Assembly (NCBI GenBank): GCA_034620365.1
Contig: JAQGEQ010000010.1
Location: 124,001-188,000, forward strand
Length of the DNA: 64,000 nucleotides
Source: Pegea sp. RAD2-039
Taxonomy: Eukaryota > Chordata > Thaliacea > Salpida > Salpidae
Reading direction: 5' to 3'
Below, in pieces: positions 35,746 through 49,500 of the stretch (the stretch's first letter is position 1; every line of letters begins with the position of its first letter). The position numbers and the translations under genes are program-made. The notes under the pieces are model-generated. The model did no database searches and was not told the origin of the DNA. It saw only the letters and a list, made by a program, of their open reading frames with translations.

Positions 35746-37325
35746 ATGAATGATCAAGACGGCAGTGGAGAAGGTGAATGAATTGTTTCAACTTAATTGT
35801 AATAATTACCAACAAATACATCTTAGTAGTTGGTGTTTTCTGAATCTAGTGATTGAGTTGTTTAATCTCACAATAATCTCATTTTTATGAAAGTTCTTTT
35901 TGCTTGATGCAATTAGTTTGTTATCTGATAAAATTTTTGTTTAAAGTTTACATCTGTTGTTGAAATTAGGTAAAAGTTACTACCAGCAGCAAAATGACAC
36001 TGAAGAACTTGCGTCTAAAATGGTTTTCATCCAAAACAAGCGATTCTATCTGGATGTGAAGCAAAACAGGCGTGGGCGTTTCATCAAGATCGCTGAGGTG
36101 TGCAAATGATGACTTCTTGAAACTCCAATGAAAGTTAAACTCGACAATTGTCTGTCCACAGGTGACTCAAGCAGGTAACAAAAACCGCTTGACTCTTTCC
36201 ATGCCTATCGCTCATGAGTTCCGGTCCATTCTTGGAGACTTCATCGAGCACTACGCTACTCTAGGGCCGACCAACACCGAGGACCCACCAGTGAGACTTT
36301 TTATATTCAAAACTGTTATCTTGATGCTGGGGGCAATATGACGAGTTTTTGCTAACACTATTCATCAATCAGGATTCGCGTCGTCATTCCCTGAAAAGTG
36401 ATCGAATCTCGCGCGACAACAAGCGCTACTTCTTGGATTTGAAGGAGAACGATCGCGGCCGATTTCTTCGCGTCAGGTACTAGCTACGCTGCTCAATAAT
36501 CCGTGACCACTTCAACTGAAAATTGTTTTAAAGGCAACAGCAAGTTTTTAACAATTTCAACCAGGAAGGTCGTCTCTACAACCCTCCACAGATTGCCCTG
36601 CCCGCGCAAGGTCCGTACACAATACTAGCGACGCGGGTTGTTTCGTGACGTGTTTATTTTCAGGCATGGTCGAGTTTCGCGATGCGCTTACTGGTTTGAT
36701 CGACGAATATGGTAACGATATGGTGGATCAAGTTGAACTTCCCGAATCAAAGGTCATTGGAAATCGACGCTCTAAACAGGTAGTTATTGTTGTCATAGAA
36801 ACCGATGACGTTTCATCGAATTGTGTTTAGTTCTTTTTGGATGTTGGTAGTAATCAGCGAGGAGTTTTCCTCCGCATCACTGAACAAGTGCGAACTTATC
36901 GATCCACTATCAATAGTAAGACATCATCTTCATTCAATCTCCCTTTTAATTGATCTGATTTTAGTTCCTGAAAAGTACTGGATGGAGTTTGCTCGAATCT
37001 TCAAAGAGAAGGCCAGTGAGATGCAAAGCTACAACAGCCAGATTGAGAAAAACAAAGCATCGGATGAAGCAGCAGCAGCTGATGTTGCTGAGGTCTCAAC
37101 TCACCATAATTCATCAACAGCAACTGAAATTATCTTAATTAGATCGGTGATGGTATCAACAATCTGAAAGCTGAGGCTGATGAGAGACGTCGAACTACTG
37201 ATCTTGATGAAGACGTTCAAGCCGCTATGGAAAAGGAAAATGGCGAAGTTGCTCCCAGCTCTACTCCAGAAGCTGCTCCTGCTGATACTAAGCCTCCGGC
37301 TGTAGCATCTCCCGTTGCAACATAA
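35746..37325 (+). CDS. PURA: Pur-alpha family single-stranded nucleic-acid-binding protein
   Basis: Nine exons close in phase: 35746-35773, 35970-36097, 36162-36290, 36373-36476, 36534-36610, 36664-36779, 36831-36915, 36965-37092, 37143-37325 (978 nt, 325 residues; human PURA 322). Pur proteins bind purine-rich single-stranded DNA and RNA and act in transcription and mRNA transport. Three PUR repeats are visible. Repeat 1 has [20 protein letters not shown], repeat 2 has [19 protein letters not shown], and repeat 3 has [20 protein letters not shown]. The spacer between repeats 1 and 2 holds [40 protein letters not shown] is the classic end of repeat 2. The C-terminus is Ala/Glu-rich and diverges from vertebrates. 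Exons are noticeably GC-richer than the rest of the window. Whether it equals PURA or PURB cannot be decided. Confidence 0.94.
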
Positions 37326-40300
37326 GGAGAGGAACAATCCCTTATCCAGTACAGCACCACAGACCATGGGGTGGGTGAGAACTTGAGCTAAACTTCACCT
37401 TCAGTTTGTAACAAATCTTTATTTAAATACAGATGCAGTGTTAGCGAGATTTGTTGACACCTAAACGCATCTTTAATAGGGTGACTGCTGACATATGTCC
37501 TTCACTCCTGCAGTTTTGTTCTTGATTTTTCAATGAATCTTTAAGTGGTTCATTTGCATAAGTTTGTTGACGAAAGTTGTTGTATTGGTAGTTGATTCAA
37601 ATTCATTTGTATGTTGATATTTTCATCTTGCTTATTGGAGATGCATGTAAGCATGTCTATTGGGATACAACGATTAATTTGGCGTAAAAGAAAATGGATA
37701 TTGGTATTGGTTAGCAATATACTATGAGATTGTTTTTCTTGTTTCTAACACAACAACTGGTAGTGATAAAGACTTCATTTCAATTCCCATGTTGATATCT
37801 TCATTTTCATTATAGATTACTTTTAATTAAGTTCATCTATAATTGATGAAACTGGCTAATATTATTAGTAGTATCTCTTAAGAAATATATTTTTTTATTT
37901 TTGATAATTTTTTTACATGGTGATTATTATTTAAGAAGAATACTAGAAAAAACATTTTGTCAAATCATAGTACAACCTTTTTACTGGTACAATTCCATCT
38001 AAGAGATACTCGAATTAACCTGATTTTATCATTTAGTCAACAAACAGCTCAATTAGGTTTCCAGCTTTCCTGTTTCTTCAATTTATCACCTCAGTTTAGT
38101 TCAGCGATAATTGTTCAACTTATTTTTGAATATCTTCTACGAATCCAACTTTGTTAAACGCCATTTTCCCTTGCCCTCCACTATCCACCTCTCATTTGAT
38201 AACTTTTTTCATGAGCAGTTTTTTTTAATTGAAACCCTGACCAGTCTGCTGGCTGTCTACTCGGCATCACGCGGGTTTTTTCAACTTTTTAGCTACGGAG
38301 TTTTGTAAATAATTATGTGTTGTCTACAATATTTTGTAGATGGCGTCGTTGTTGTTTTTTTTAATTGCTATCCCATGGTCTGTCACTTGTGGTCCTCACA
38401 TGCTGGTGGCTTGTATTAAAGTGCTATGTTTTCAACATTTGTTTGATCATTTTTACTACTACTTAAGCAGGACAGTTGAAGCAAGTTTTGTAGTCAGTAA
38501 ACATCAACTAGTCATCAAAGTATTAAGAGAAGAACTTTAAATGATCTCATTGATATTAAAATACTTCTAGAATATTTTGAAGAGCTTTTAAATAATTTAT
38601 AAGAACTTAGGTTGATTGCTTTAATGTAGTTTAGAGAATGCTCTGATGGTTTGTAGGGTGGATATAGGAAAGTTATGACATTAACTTTACCATCATTAAA
38701 AGGTAAGATTGAAGCTAATGATCAAATCTTAAAAGCAAACATTACATTAGTGATTTGCATCACTATTGTCAAATGTTTTATATAAGCTCTTAGATTGACT
38801 ACATACAGCTCAATAAATATCGATTTTATTCTATTGTGTTGTTACTTGAAAATAGCAGTTGCTGGCTTATTTATCTGTTGGGATTTCGACTAATTGAATA
38901 TTCATCGTTCAAGAGAACCAACTAATACGTTTATGTCGATAAAATTTATATCAATGTCAGTCAGTATCAAGAAAATTTAATTAAGAAATGAATTCTTCCA
39001 AATAACACAATAATTTTGTTAACAATCAAAAGTGGTATAAAAATAACGAGAAATTCATTTTTTAAACAAACCGGTATTTTCAAATTATCCATAAATTGCA
39101 TAACCTTAAGTTTTGCAGTTTCTTCAGCTTGAAACACTATATCATTTATTCACTTCTTATTTTTTTTACATTTTTCAATCAAATTTCCTGTATGAGTCTT
39201 GTATAGGTGTTAAGTGAGGTTACAATAATTTCAGTTTAATTCCGATTGAATCAATCTTCAGAAAAAGCTGATTTAACGACGGTATCTCGATAAATCGTAT
39301 GAAATGACGATTGCTCCAAAGTTTCTAGTCTTGCATCCGTATAAAATGTTTTCTTCTATATTTTGTTTCTCATTATTATGATTCAATGTCAAATCCCAGC
39401 TACTTTGAGAGCCACTTTACTATATTTTTTCTCTTTCTATTTTATTACATTAATTAAAAAAGTTTTTTTTTAACTTCTGGAAAGCAATTTATCTCATCTA
39501 ATCATTATCAAGGTTTTGTCTAATTAGAAATGTGGTCAACACCTTAGTTGGTGCTTCTGCCAAAATCATCTTCATATACACTTTAAAACTAAATTTATCA
39601 ACCTATTCTCTAAAGTATAAATTAACATTATGACTTTCATATAAACGTCAATACTTAAGTTTAAGTAATTTGAATGTCTGTTGTTAACATCTTAAAAACT
39701 GACGGGATACATATTGTAAATTTTTCTAAATTAAATAAACAAATTCACTTTTAAAACATCTTTTCTTTCATCTTCCTCGTGTATGTATTTGAAACAATTT
39801 TTGTATATATTATTGTTCAATCAATTTAGAATATTTGACGTTCACTGACTATTTCAACAATTCACTAATTTACAGTTTTTTGAATAAGTTTGAAATAACT
39901 GCATTAGTATTTTTGTACTGTAATAGACATTAGCAATTGCTTAATTATATAAATTAATTAACTTTTCATAATTTATTGCGCATCAGTTTGCTGTCAAAAT
40001 GCATTTATACCAATTTTAAGATTACTTTGAGTAATACATTAAAGTTATATAATATTTTATGGCTTGCTGCTACTGAAGCTTATTTCGTGGTGAAATTTTC
40101 GGTATTGAAAAAGAATCGTGGAGTTACATTACTTGTTAAATTACAAACTTTTCTGAAACTATTTAGATAAACTTCTTTTATAAAGGTTATATGTAATTTT
40201 ATGGGTAAAGCATAATCAAGTACACTGAACTAAAGCTTATTAAGCTAACCAAAAATAAAGTTAAAATGAGATTATCTAATGATACTTTTAAATACATAAA

Positions 40301-41490
40301 TAAATTATAATAACAGAAAGTAATGTAAAAGTCATCTCAAATATAAATTTTTTTATGACGCTTTGATTTCATAAATGAAAAATACATAAAATTATAAGGT
40401 ATGTCCAGAAAAAAGGTCCCAAAAGGTCGTTGTTAAATTTTGTTTGAGCCAGCTTAATACATAACTGCAATTTTACTTATAATGAAAAATTTCCAAAAAC
40501 AGATTTAAATTGGCATGGTATTACAAGCTCTTTATTTATAAAGTATTTGATGATTGCTTAATATTTGTAAAAAATATTAAGTCGATATTACTATAATTGA
40601 AATAGCATTTAAAATTTTATTATGATTATTCTTGGCTAAATGTTCTTTAAAACTATTTTTTTAAATTATACATAGCTGTGCATTCACTTTAAACAGCAGG
40701 AAGATATATGTCAAGCTTGAATATTTGAAAATTATACTATTGACTCTTCGTAAAATAACTTGCATCAAATATTTTAATGATGTTATTTGAAGAAAGTTTA
40801 AGCATGAAATTGTGCATGCTTAAACTTGTTTTTTGTCTGATAAAGATACTGTGATTAGCATTAAGAATAATATTATTTTCTTTAAATTTGAGATGTGATT
40901 AAACTAAATGTAATCGTATTTATTCAATTAGTCTTTACTAAATAGTTTGTCGTTTATTTTCTAGAGTTTAAATGATTCAGTTTAGAATTTTTTAATATAT
41001 AGGTGGAAAAATAAATTTAATTTTTGGCAGATATGGTAAACGCTTCGCCATACAGATGATTTTATATTTATTAGATAATAAATTAAATATTACATCATCA
41101 ATCATTATTTATAAAAGTTAGAAAAAACGTTAATAAAAAACTTAAAACTTTAAAACATTTTTAAAACTACCATCAGGATATCTGCTTTTAAATAAGGCTC
41201 TCGCTACACAAACCAATAATTATATTTGAGACAAATTGATTGGAATTTATATTTGGAAGTTTCAAGACTAAAGTTGCTAAACCAACTCACTGTCTTTTTC
41301 AATACTAATTTATATTTTTGCAATTTTCAAAATGATTTTATCTACACGATAAAAGCAATAAAAAGTAGATATATTTATTTTGGTGATTACTTTTGATTAA
41401 AGAGATATTCATGAACAATTCACAACTGGAAAACTGTCACAACATTATCTATTAACCCAGCAACAAATAAACCAACCAATGAAATAAACT
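37326..41490. other. 4.2-kb intergenic region, PURA 3' flank and beyond
   Basis: Contains the PURA 3' UTR and then A+T-rich DNA with short chance ORFs only. Around 40400-40425 a GGTATGTCCAGAAAAAAGG-like stretch recalls a mariner-type end, but no partner repeat or transposase was found. The right end should contain the 3' UTR of the minus-strand J-domain gene. Confidence 0.4.
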
Positions 41491-42261
41491 TCATTCAACT
41501 TTTTCTTCATCTTTTTCCATAGAAGCTTTTGCTTGCTTCTCTTTTAGTCTTTGCAAATGTATATAAGCTGGATGAGATTTGGGAAGATCAGATACTGATG
41601 ATATTGGCATTGTAGAGTTATTTCTACGCTTGCTACTATCATATAAAAATATTGATGCTATACTACCAATATATAAAGAAATTGCGATTAAAAAATAAAT
41701 TTTGTAGACCGTTTTTCTTTCAGGTTTATAATTTGGATCTCTTTTTCTGTTATAAGATGTCCACATATGTATTACAGGTTCCAAAATGATGTTCTTTCGA
41801 TGATAGTTTGAACGAGTATTTGGTGTCCCAAAATGTTCTGGATTAAAAGAGTAACGTTTGAAGACATCTTCAGGAGAAGATCTAATATCTTTCTTAGATA
41901 CATTTGTAAACTTGAAGTTTGTTTTCTGATTATTTGTTTGTAATCTAAGTTTTATATCATAATCTTTTCTCATAGAATCATCAATTAAAGTCTGATATGC
42001 TTCAGAAACTTTGAGGAATTTTTGATGCATTGAAGGATTATTTAAATGTTTATCTGGATGATACAGCTGACATTTTTGAAGGTAAGCTTTCTTGATTTCT
42101 TTTGCTGAAGCAGTTGTGGGAACTTCTAATACAACATAATGATTAAATAGTTGTATAGATGTAAATAAAGTTCTATTGAAGATTAAATTATGATGAAAAC
42201 TTCCAAATGGTATCAAGTATTTTGTAAAAAAATTATACTTTACTGAATACACTAAAATCAT
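41491..42261 (-). CDS. DNAJC4: J-domain membrane protein, DNAJC4-like
   Basis: Single uninterrupted frame of 257 codons. J-domain co-chaperones stimulate Hsp70 ATPase activity. The J domain covers about residues 40-105: HYVVLEVPTTASAKEIKKAY, then YHPDKHLNN with the essential HPD at 68-70, and FLKVSEAYQTLIDDSMRKDY. A basic middle region follows. One transmembrane segment lies at about 187-207 (KIYFLIAISLYIGSIASIFL) with a charged, Lys/Glu-rich tail behind it. J domain near the N-terminus plus one C-terminal membrane anchor is the DNAJC4 layout. The first 40 residues are basic and hydrophobic and could be a mitochondrial presequence. I chose the ATG at 42261 because an acceptor-like TTTATAG ends 5 nt before it. 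The frame stays open for 15 codons further upstream, but without an ATG. Assignment to DNAJC4 rather than another class-C protein is moderate. Confidence 0.72.
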   Translation of the reverse strand: MILVYSVKYNFFTKYLIPFGSFHHNLIFNRTLFTSIQLFNHYVVLEVPTTASAKEIKKAYLQKCQLYHPDKHLNNPSMHQKFLKVSEAYQTLIDDSMRKDYDIKLRLQTNNQKTNFKFTNVSKKDIRSSPEDVFKRYSFNPEHFGTPNTRSNYHRKNIILEPVIHMWTSYNRKRDPNYKPERKTVYKIYFLIAISLYIGSIASIFLYDSSKRRNNSTMPISSVSDLPKSHPAYIHLQRLKEKQAKASMEKDEEKVE

Positions 42262-45200
42262 GTCTGCTATAAATGCATGGTTAAAAATTACTAAATAACT
42301 ATTCAAGTATTTTCATAACACTATCAATATAACATATATCTATAATTTTTTATTTTATATTATATAACTAGAAATATCAGAAATTATATTTCATAGTTCT
42401 TGCAAAATTGTAACTCAAAAAAAAATGGAAAAAAACAGTTTGTTGACTTTTGTTATTTTTATTAATGTTATATTTACCATAAATTTATAAAATAATGTTT
42501 AAAATAATATCAAAAATAATATTTAAAATAATAATTACAAAACAGGAAATATTTTATAAAAGGTTTGACAAAATAAAAATGATCTAACAAAAGTACATAA
42601 CATTGAGTTTAATGGATGTAAAGTTCAAGATTAAAACTATTAATACAAAATCAAAAATGAAACAACAGATGAAACAAACTTAAACTTATTTTTAGAGAAA
42701 AATACTTTCAAATCATAAGATTTTTAATAAATAAACTCAACAAGTTGCATAAAAATAGTATATTAAAATAAAGTAGTGAAGATAAAACATAAGTCAAAAA
42801 GAATTTCATTCTAAGAATTAATTTTGTTTTATGTTAAATATTTATAAAATAATAGTTATCAAAAAACTCTGTTTTCTTTTCATTTAAGTGACTTATTTGA
42901 TTAACAAATGTTCTTGAATCATAGTAAAAAGCATTAATTAGTTGTTTAAATAGATAAATAACATCACATATTTTATCATTTTTTACATATATACCTTTAA
43001 ACTATTTAGATGTAGTTACAATAATATTTTTTTCAATTTTATAATATTTGACACTTCAAACTATCCACTTGTTTATATGAGTAAAAACTATTTTGGCCAA
43101 AATCAATAATGACATTTTTCAAAAATCCAGAAGACCTTAACTAACATTCGATTATATCCATTTCATTAACGCTGAGGTAAGGTTTTACGTACTTACTAAA
43201 TATTCAATATTTACAAAAGTCATAGAAATCAATAGTAATATTCAAATCAAGATCTTAGTTTTTCAAAGTTACACTAAATTTTTAATTAAGCAAGATATGC
43301 TGAATAAAGTCTAAAATGTGTTTATTAGCGTATAAGTTGTAAATATAACTTATTAATAAATTGGAAGTCATGAACTTAACAAAAATATTTCATTTCTGCA
43401 TAAATAATTGCCTTTTAAACATAAAGTTTAAAAAGTTCCTTTGTAAGTCTTTTTGCCATAAAAAATGAAATGCATATATAACTTTATTAGCAGTAAATCT
43501 AAATTCAAAAAATTACTTCTTACAATCAGAAAAAATGAACAAAAACAGGATAATACGAAGCAACCCATACTAATACTCGTTATCTTTACCAACTTTAATT
43601 TAGCTACTCTTTGAACAATAATAAGTGTAAGCAAAAAAGACATCATTATCCAACAATAAAAAATTGAAGATGTATCAACAGATAAAAATACTAATTCAAC
43701 TCAAACAGACTATTAAGTTTATTTATAATCTATTGAAATGATATCAGCCTAGAGATATAACTAATAGTTGAAAATAATTGTTGATAATTTGTAACTTACT
43801 AAATGATTTCATTATTAAAATAGATAATTTTCAAACTTTCTAAAAGCTATTTTGTAAATAGAACAGTTTAAGTTAATTTAAAAAATTCAATCCTTAGTTT
43901 TTAATCATAAAAATTAGTTTTAGTTGGTTCATCATGACATCTTATAGTCTACTAAAACTAGTAGAAACATTTAGATGCATAATAATGATTTATCTCAAAC
44001 GGTTTCATCTCATTTATAATATATAAAATTGGTCACATATTTTATAGTTTTAAGACTAGATTTATTTTGATTCTGATAACTTTTTGTTACCATAAGTAAT
44101 TTTTGTGCTGTTAACTTATTTTTGCATTTTCGTTATTATGAAGTTTTTATAATAACAAAAAAGACTCTTTGTTAGAAGAATAGAAATTAGATCAAAAATG
44201 TAAATAAAATAAAAGATGTTCATAAAAACAAGTAAGTGAAAATTTACTTGCACAACTCTCTGTCTTTTTCTACTTCGATAGATAAACTCAATTTAATATG
44301 GTCTTTATCATATAATTCTATTTTATAAAAAGCTGGTTATCAAAGATACAGATGTATTAAACATAAAGTATTAATTAAAGATACACATATATTTACAAAC
44401 ATGTATTAAATCTAAAAAAATTTATAACTACAAATAAAATCAGTTAGGATTCATAAATGGGGCTTAGTTGAGTTTCAAATCACAATAAATTAATTGGTTT
44501 GCATTTAATTTGAAGAAGAGAGCATAATTTTTTTAGCCTTTTCAAACTAAAATGTATAAAGTACTTTTATCAGGTTTTTAAACCTTTAAGTTGTCAACTA
44601 CTAAACAAATAAGTTTTCTTATTTTTGAGCTCTAAATAAATTCAAATGAGAAAAAATATATAACAAGACAAAGTAAACAAAGTCACATTATTAAACAATG
44701 AACCCATATCAAAGTTTATTTATAGCTGGTTGCATCAAAATAGTTTTTCAAGATTTTATAAAACTTAAAAAAAAACTTCAAAGAAATTCAATCGTTTCAT
44801 GTGAAGAAACCTTTATTTCAGCTGCATACGATTTCGACTTGTTCATGAAAAAATAGTTATTTTATAAAAAACATCACTTTATGTTAATTATTTTAAATAA
44901 CTACTCTTGCATATGAAAATTAGAAATAAGTTGATCCTTCACTTTTTCAAACATTACTTTTTTATTAATTACATTTTAATAATGTTTTTGCAATGACTCA
45001 TTTTAATCTTGATATATAAGCTAAAAAAAAATCTAAATATATTATAAAGATTTACATTTAAGTTATTATAGCTTGTTACAATTAGAATGATGATTTGTCT
45101 TATAAACTTTTTTATTTGGTAGAGAGAAAAAATCAATCAAGAAATATTACAAATGTGCAAAAAGGGTTAGGGTTAGCAAGTATGGTTGATGGCAATTAGT

Positions 45201-46110
45201 TTGATTCAGGAAGACACACATTTCCTGGGATTCTGAAACCATTATTCATCTGTTTAGGCTTACTTTTTTAGTCGATTATATTTTCTTCAATTAAAAGATG
45301 TCTTTTACTTTTTGATTGTGCTTGTTTAGATTTTTATCTATTTAGGCTTTTATTAAAAGTTACAGTTGATTAGTTGTTATCCTAAATCTTAAACTGTTGT
45401 CAATTTACCAAAAAAATATTAAAATGTCATATAAAAATAGATAGGTTTTTAAGAAATTGACTTACATAGCAGTTAAGAACATTTATTTCAATTCTGATAA
45501 CTAGAAATAGTTAAAATATAATTATAGAGATGTACAAATATACATATTTTAAAGTTTTGACAAAGTTTTCATAATAATGACAAAAATAATAAGTTATTAG
45601 ATAGTTTAGCATGTAATTGGTTTATACTTATAAGCTGAAACCAATCCAATAATAACAAATTTTAAGTTTTGATGTTAACTTTCAAGCTTTAAGATGCAAG
45701 TAATTTTAAAACGAACAAAGTTCGATGATTTTATTGATGATATCCATATTAATTTCAATTTAATCTTTCTTTATAGTTTTTACCTTGTTTTAATTTTTGG
45801 TCCTAAAAAATATTTTTCATGGGTTTTGATATTTCATAGGTTTCTACTTAAAATAGTTTCATAAAATGTATATTTATAAAAAGAAGAATTAAGTATTTTA
45901 AATAGTGTTTTTTTTTAAGTTTCTTTTTCTTAATTACACTTATCAGAATTGTTTTGATTTTATTAAAATGGTGCGAAATATACGTTCAAAGTTTATTATG
46001 TTTATTTACTTCAACCGCATAATCGTATAGTATACTTAGTCAGCTGACTTTTATCTCCTATTGCTGAATCATTCGTAATGTTTTGTCTTTCCTTTTCTTT
46101 TTTTCTTTTT
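42262..46110. other. 3.8-kb intergenic region
   Basis: Very A+T rich; no coding exon, RNA gene or transposon was recognised. Two adjacent TTAGGG units occur at about 45164-45176 in isolation. Confidence 0.45.
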
Positions 46111-46568
46111 TTTTTCTCGTTTTTTTAGGCCTGGTAAGTTATTATAAAAGCCCAAATATTCATAAAAGTTTATTTTCATCTTAATCTTCACTAAATTATA
46201 GTTTTTTATATATATACCTACGTTTTTTTGTGCTAGATTAATTTCATAATATTTTATATTTTTGCAAGTTTAAGTGATAATAATTTTTGATTTTCAAAAT
46301 ATTCTGATATTTTTTTCTCAAGATTATAATGTAATTTACTTCTAACTTTTACTTACAATGCTAAATTATTATATAGCTATGTAGATAAATCAAATATTAA
46401 TTTAAGTTAACTAGTTTTAATTTTAGATATTTAAGCTTCTATCTATATTTTATATAACTAGCTCTAATCAAACATCTATTTTACAAATTTTTATTATTTT
46501 TTCAGTATTGGAATACTGGTTTAAAATATAAATTTGAAAAGATTTTAGTTTGAAGTTTATTTTCCATC
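46111..46568 (+). promoter_or_regulatory. 5' UTR region of the prosaposin-like gene
   Basis: A polypyrimidine tract with TTTTTTTAG is followed after five bases by a consensus donor GTAAGT (46136). A second acceptor TTTTTTCAG ends at 46505, 63 nt before the ATG. A leader intron of about 370 nt (46136-46505) is the simplest reading. The promoter itself is not identified. Confidence 0.45.
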
Positions 46569-49500
46569 ATGAAAATAATAGCTTTTATATTGTTACTAGC
46601 ATCTCTATGTAATGGTAAGCTTATTTAAAATTCATTACAATTACTTCAATGATAGAAAATTATTCAAGTTATTCAGGATATAAATTATATTCATAACTTT
46701 ATTATTTTATAATTTCAAATCAAATTTTTATTAACTTAAGCTATTTTTTAATAGTACATCCTTTATTAAATACTTTTATTTTAGGTGCTACTTTGGTTGG
46801 AAAAACTGACTGTACTGAGGGTCCAGATTTCTGGTGTAAAAATATTGCCACTGCTAAAAAGTGTAGCTCTGTTAGATACTGTTTAAACAACCATTGGACA
46901 AATACTGTCTCGGTAAATTGTACTTTTTATATCAAAATGAACTGAACACTTTTTATAGATCTATTTTTCTTAAATTTAACTTTTTTGAAAAATTTAATTT
47001 ATAATTATTAACAATACTTCAAGTTTAAATATTATTCTTTTGTTGTTTGAAACTAAAATAGATGATAACTTTTATAAACTTTTAGGAAAGTTCAGTTCCT
47101 TGTACAGTTTGCAAGGATGGTTTTGAATATGTTGAATATTTAATGGAAAAGAAAGCCACTAAGTCTCAAGTTAGATCTGCTTTGTATGACATTTGTAACA
47201 AATTACCTGACCAACTTAATGAGGAGGTTTGTAATCATCAAGTTTTTGATATTTATAAAATTAAAAATTATTTTTGTTTCCTATTTTGATTTAGTGCAAA
47301 CAAATTCTTTCTGAGAACTTTGATATGATTTATGAGGAAGCAGTTATATGGGTGAGTTGCCAAATCTTTTTTATTTAACTTATTTTTCATAATTTTCTAT
47401 TTTTATTCAGTTGAAAAATGGAGAATTATTATGTTCTGCAATGGGCCTTTGTGCTTCTGAAATCCCAAAACGTTTAAACGATTTACCACAAATAGCTAAA
47501 GTAAGTTTTGTTGTTATTCGAATAAAACTGAATGTTCTGTTTAAAAATTAAGATTTAATATCTCTTATATCTAATCTTTATATTTATTATTAAAGGTAGC
47601 TCTTTATAAAAACCAACTACCAGCAGCTACTGTCCAAATCACTTTTGATGAAGTAAGATAAATTTGATGAAGATATATGAAAAATTGTGATTACTAAGAC
47701 TTCACTTATGAGTGATTGATTTTTCATTAAATGAAACTAATTTTATAATCTCAAATGAAATTAAAATTAAAAAAAAATAAGTTTTTATATAATTAAAACA
47801 GTTTTTTAACTATATTGTTTGTTTCATGCAATAAAGCTTAAAGAAATTTAAAATTAAGTCATTACAAAGTCCATAACCAGTAAACATCATTTATTGATTT
47901 GTTTTTAAGTTTCATAAATTATTTTATCAACAACTTTCATCATATCTTAAAACTGAATCTTATACAGAGCTCTAATAATGACTGTAATGATTGTATTGCC
48001 TTCTACAACGACTTTGGAACTGTTATTCAGAACAAGCCAGTTATTACTGTATGTTGATGCTCTATTTTCATTCATAAAATCAATTTCTTAAACCAATTTT
48101 TATTTGTAGAATTATTGGCTTAATTTAATTGTCCAAGAATGTGATTTACTGGGACCTGGTACCAGCTCTTTGGTATTTACTTGTTTAAAGTTTAATAACA
48201 TTTTTATTATAAGACTTTGTAGTGAAAAAATAGTAATATTATAAGAAATTTTGCTTAAAAATCTTAAAACAAACATGACTAGTATCAATTATTTTCCATT
48301 TTTTAAACAAATCGTTCAATGAGTTGAATAAATTGTTCATTTCAGTGTAAGGAGGAAATGAAAAAAGAATTTCTTTCAATATTACAACAACTTTCTCAGC
48401 TGGTAAGAAATTGACTTCATGTGACAGTTACATGACGCAAACTAACCTTTAAATTTCTTTTTAAAGAATGCGGCAAGTGTTTGCAAAGAAGTCGGCATGT
48501 GCTCATCTATTAACAAAGTAACTTTCTTCAACTTGAAAGTAGTTACTTTGACTATTTGTTGTGTTGTAGGCTCAACCATCTCCCTCAAACTCACAATGTG
48601 ACGATTGCAGAGCCTTTTTCACAGATGTCCAGGGCTATATCGCCAATAACGGTTCTTTTATGGTTAGTTGGTGGTATTTGCTGAAACTTTCTTTCAGATT
48701 GTTTTTTTTTAGTATAAAATTGAAGATATTGTTAAAAACGAATGTAATGAAGCTGGATTACTGAAGAGTACTGTAAGTGAACCTAACAGATTATTTTCAA
48801 CAATATGTTATTAGAAATTCAATCAGACCATCATAATGTAATTAAAGTTAAACTGAATTCTCGTAAATACCATAATTAAATATTTCATCTGAAATATTAT
48901 GAACCAATTACATGTTATCTCATTTTATTGAGTTTATTCAACTTTATGAAATTTAAACATTTCATTTTAGTGTCTTAGCATATCAAAACAAGCTCTTAGT
49001 GGTTTATGGAACATTCTATCTCAAAGCGTAAGTTTGTTTCCAATTTGCTTTTTATAAATTTAAAGTTATATATTTTAAATGGTAACTTTTTGTACAGTCG
49101 GTAGAAAGTACTTGTGAAACACTATTCTTCTGTCAAGAACTCAACACTCCACTCACCACAGTCAGTCTCCAATCATATGTCGTAAATCTTGAATTTTAAT
49201 TTCATTTTACTCGTAGATAACCGAAAAAACCTGCGGAGACTGCAAGCACTTTTTAGTGGATCTCAAATACAGTGCTTTTAAAAACTCTTCTCTATTAGTG
49301 AGTAGCCGTCAACTGATTCTTCTTCAGATCACCTCAACTACTTTTCTAGAACTATTGGAAATCGATTGGGATGAATGCTTGCAGCAAATTGAACTTTATG
49401 GAGCGCAGCTTTGTAAGTTTCTCAACATTTCTTATCTGTTGAAACGTCGATTGTAAAATTGTGTTCACAAAAACAAATATTATTTGTTCATTTCAGTGTG

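Noticed and set aside
40395..40430. Mariner-like terminal sequence
   Set aside because: No second inverted repeat or transposase remnant identified within several kb.
45160..45180. Two TTAGGG units resembling telomere repeat
   Set aside because: Only two units in isolation; expected occasionally and not evidence of a telomere or fusion site.
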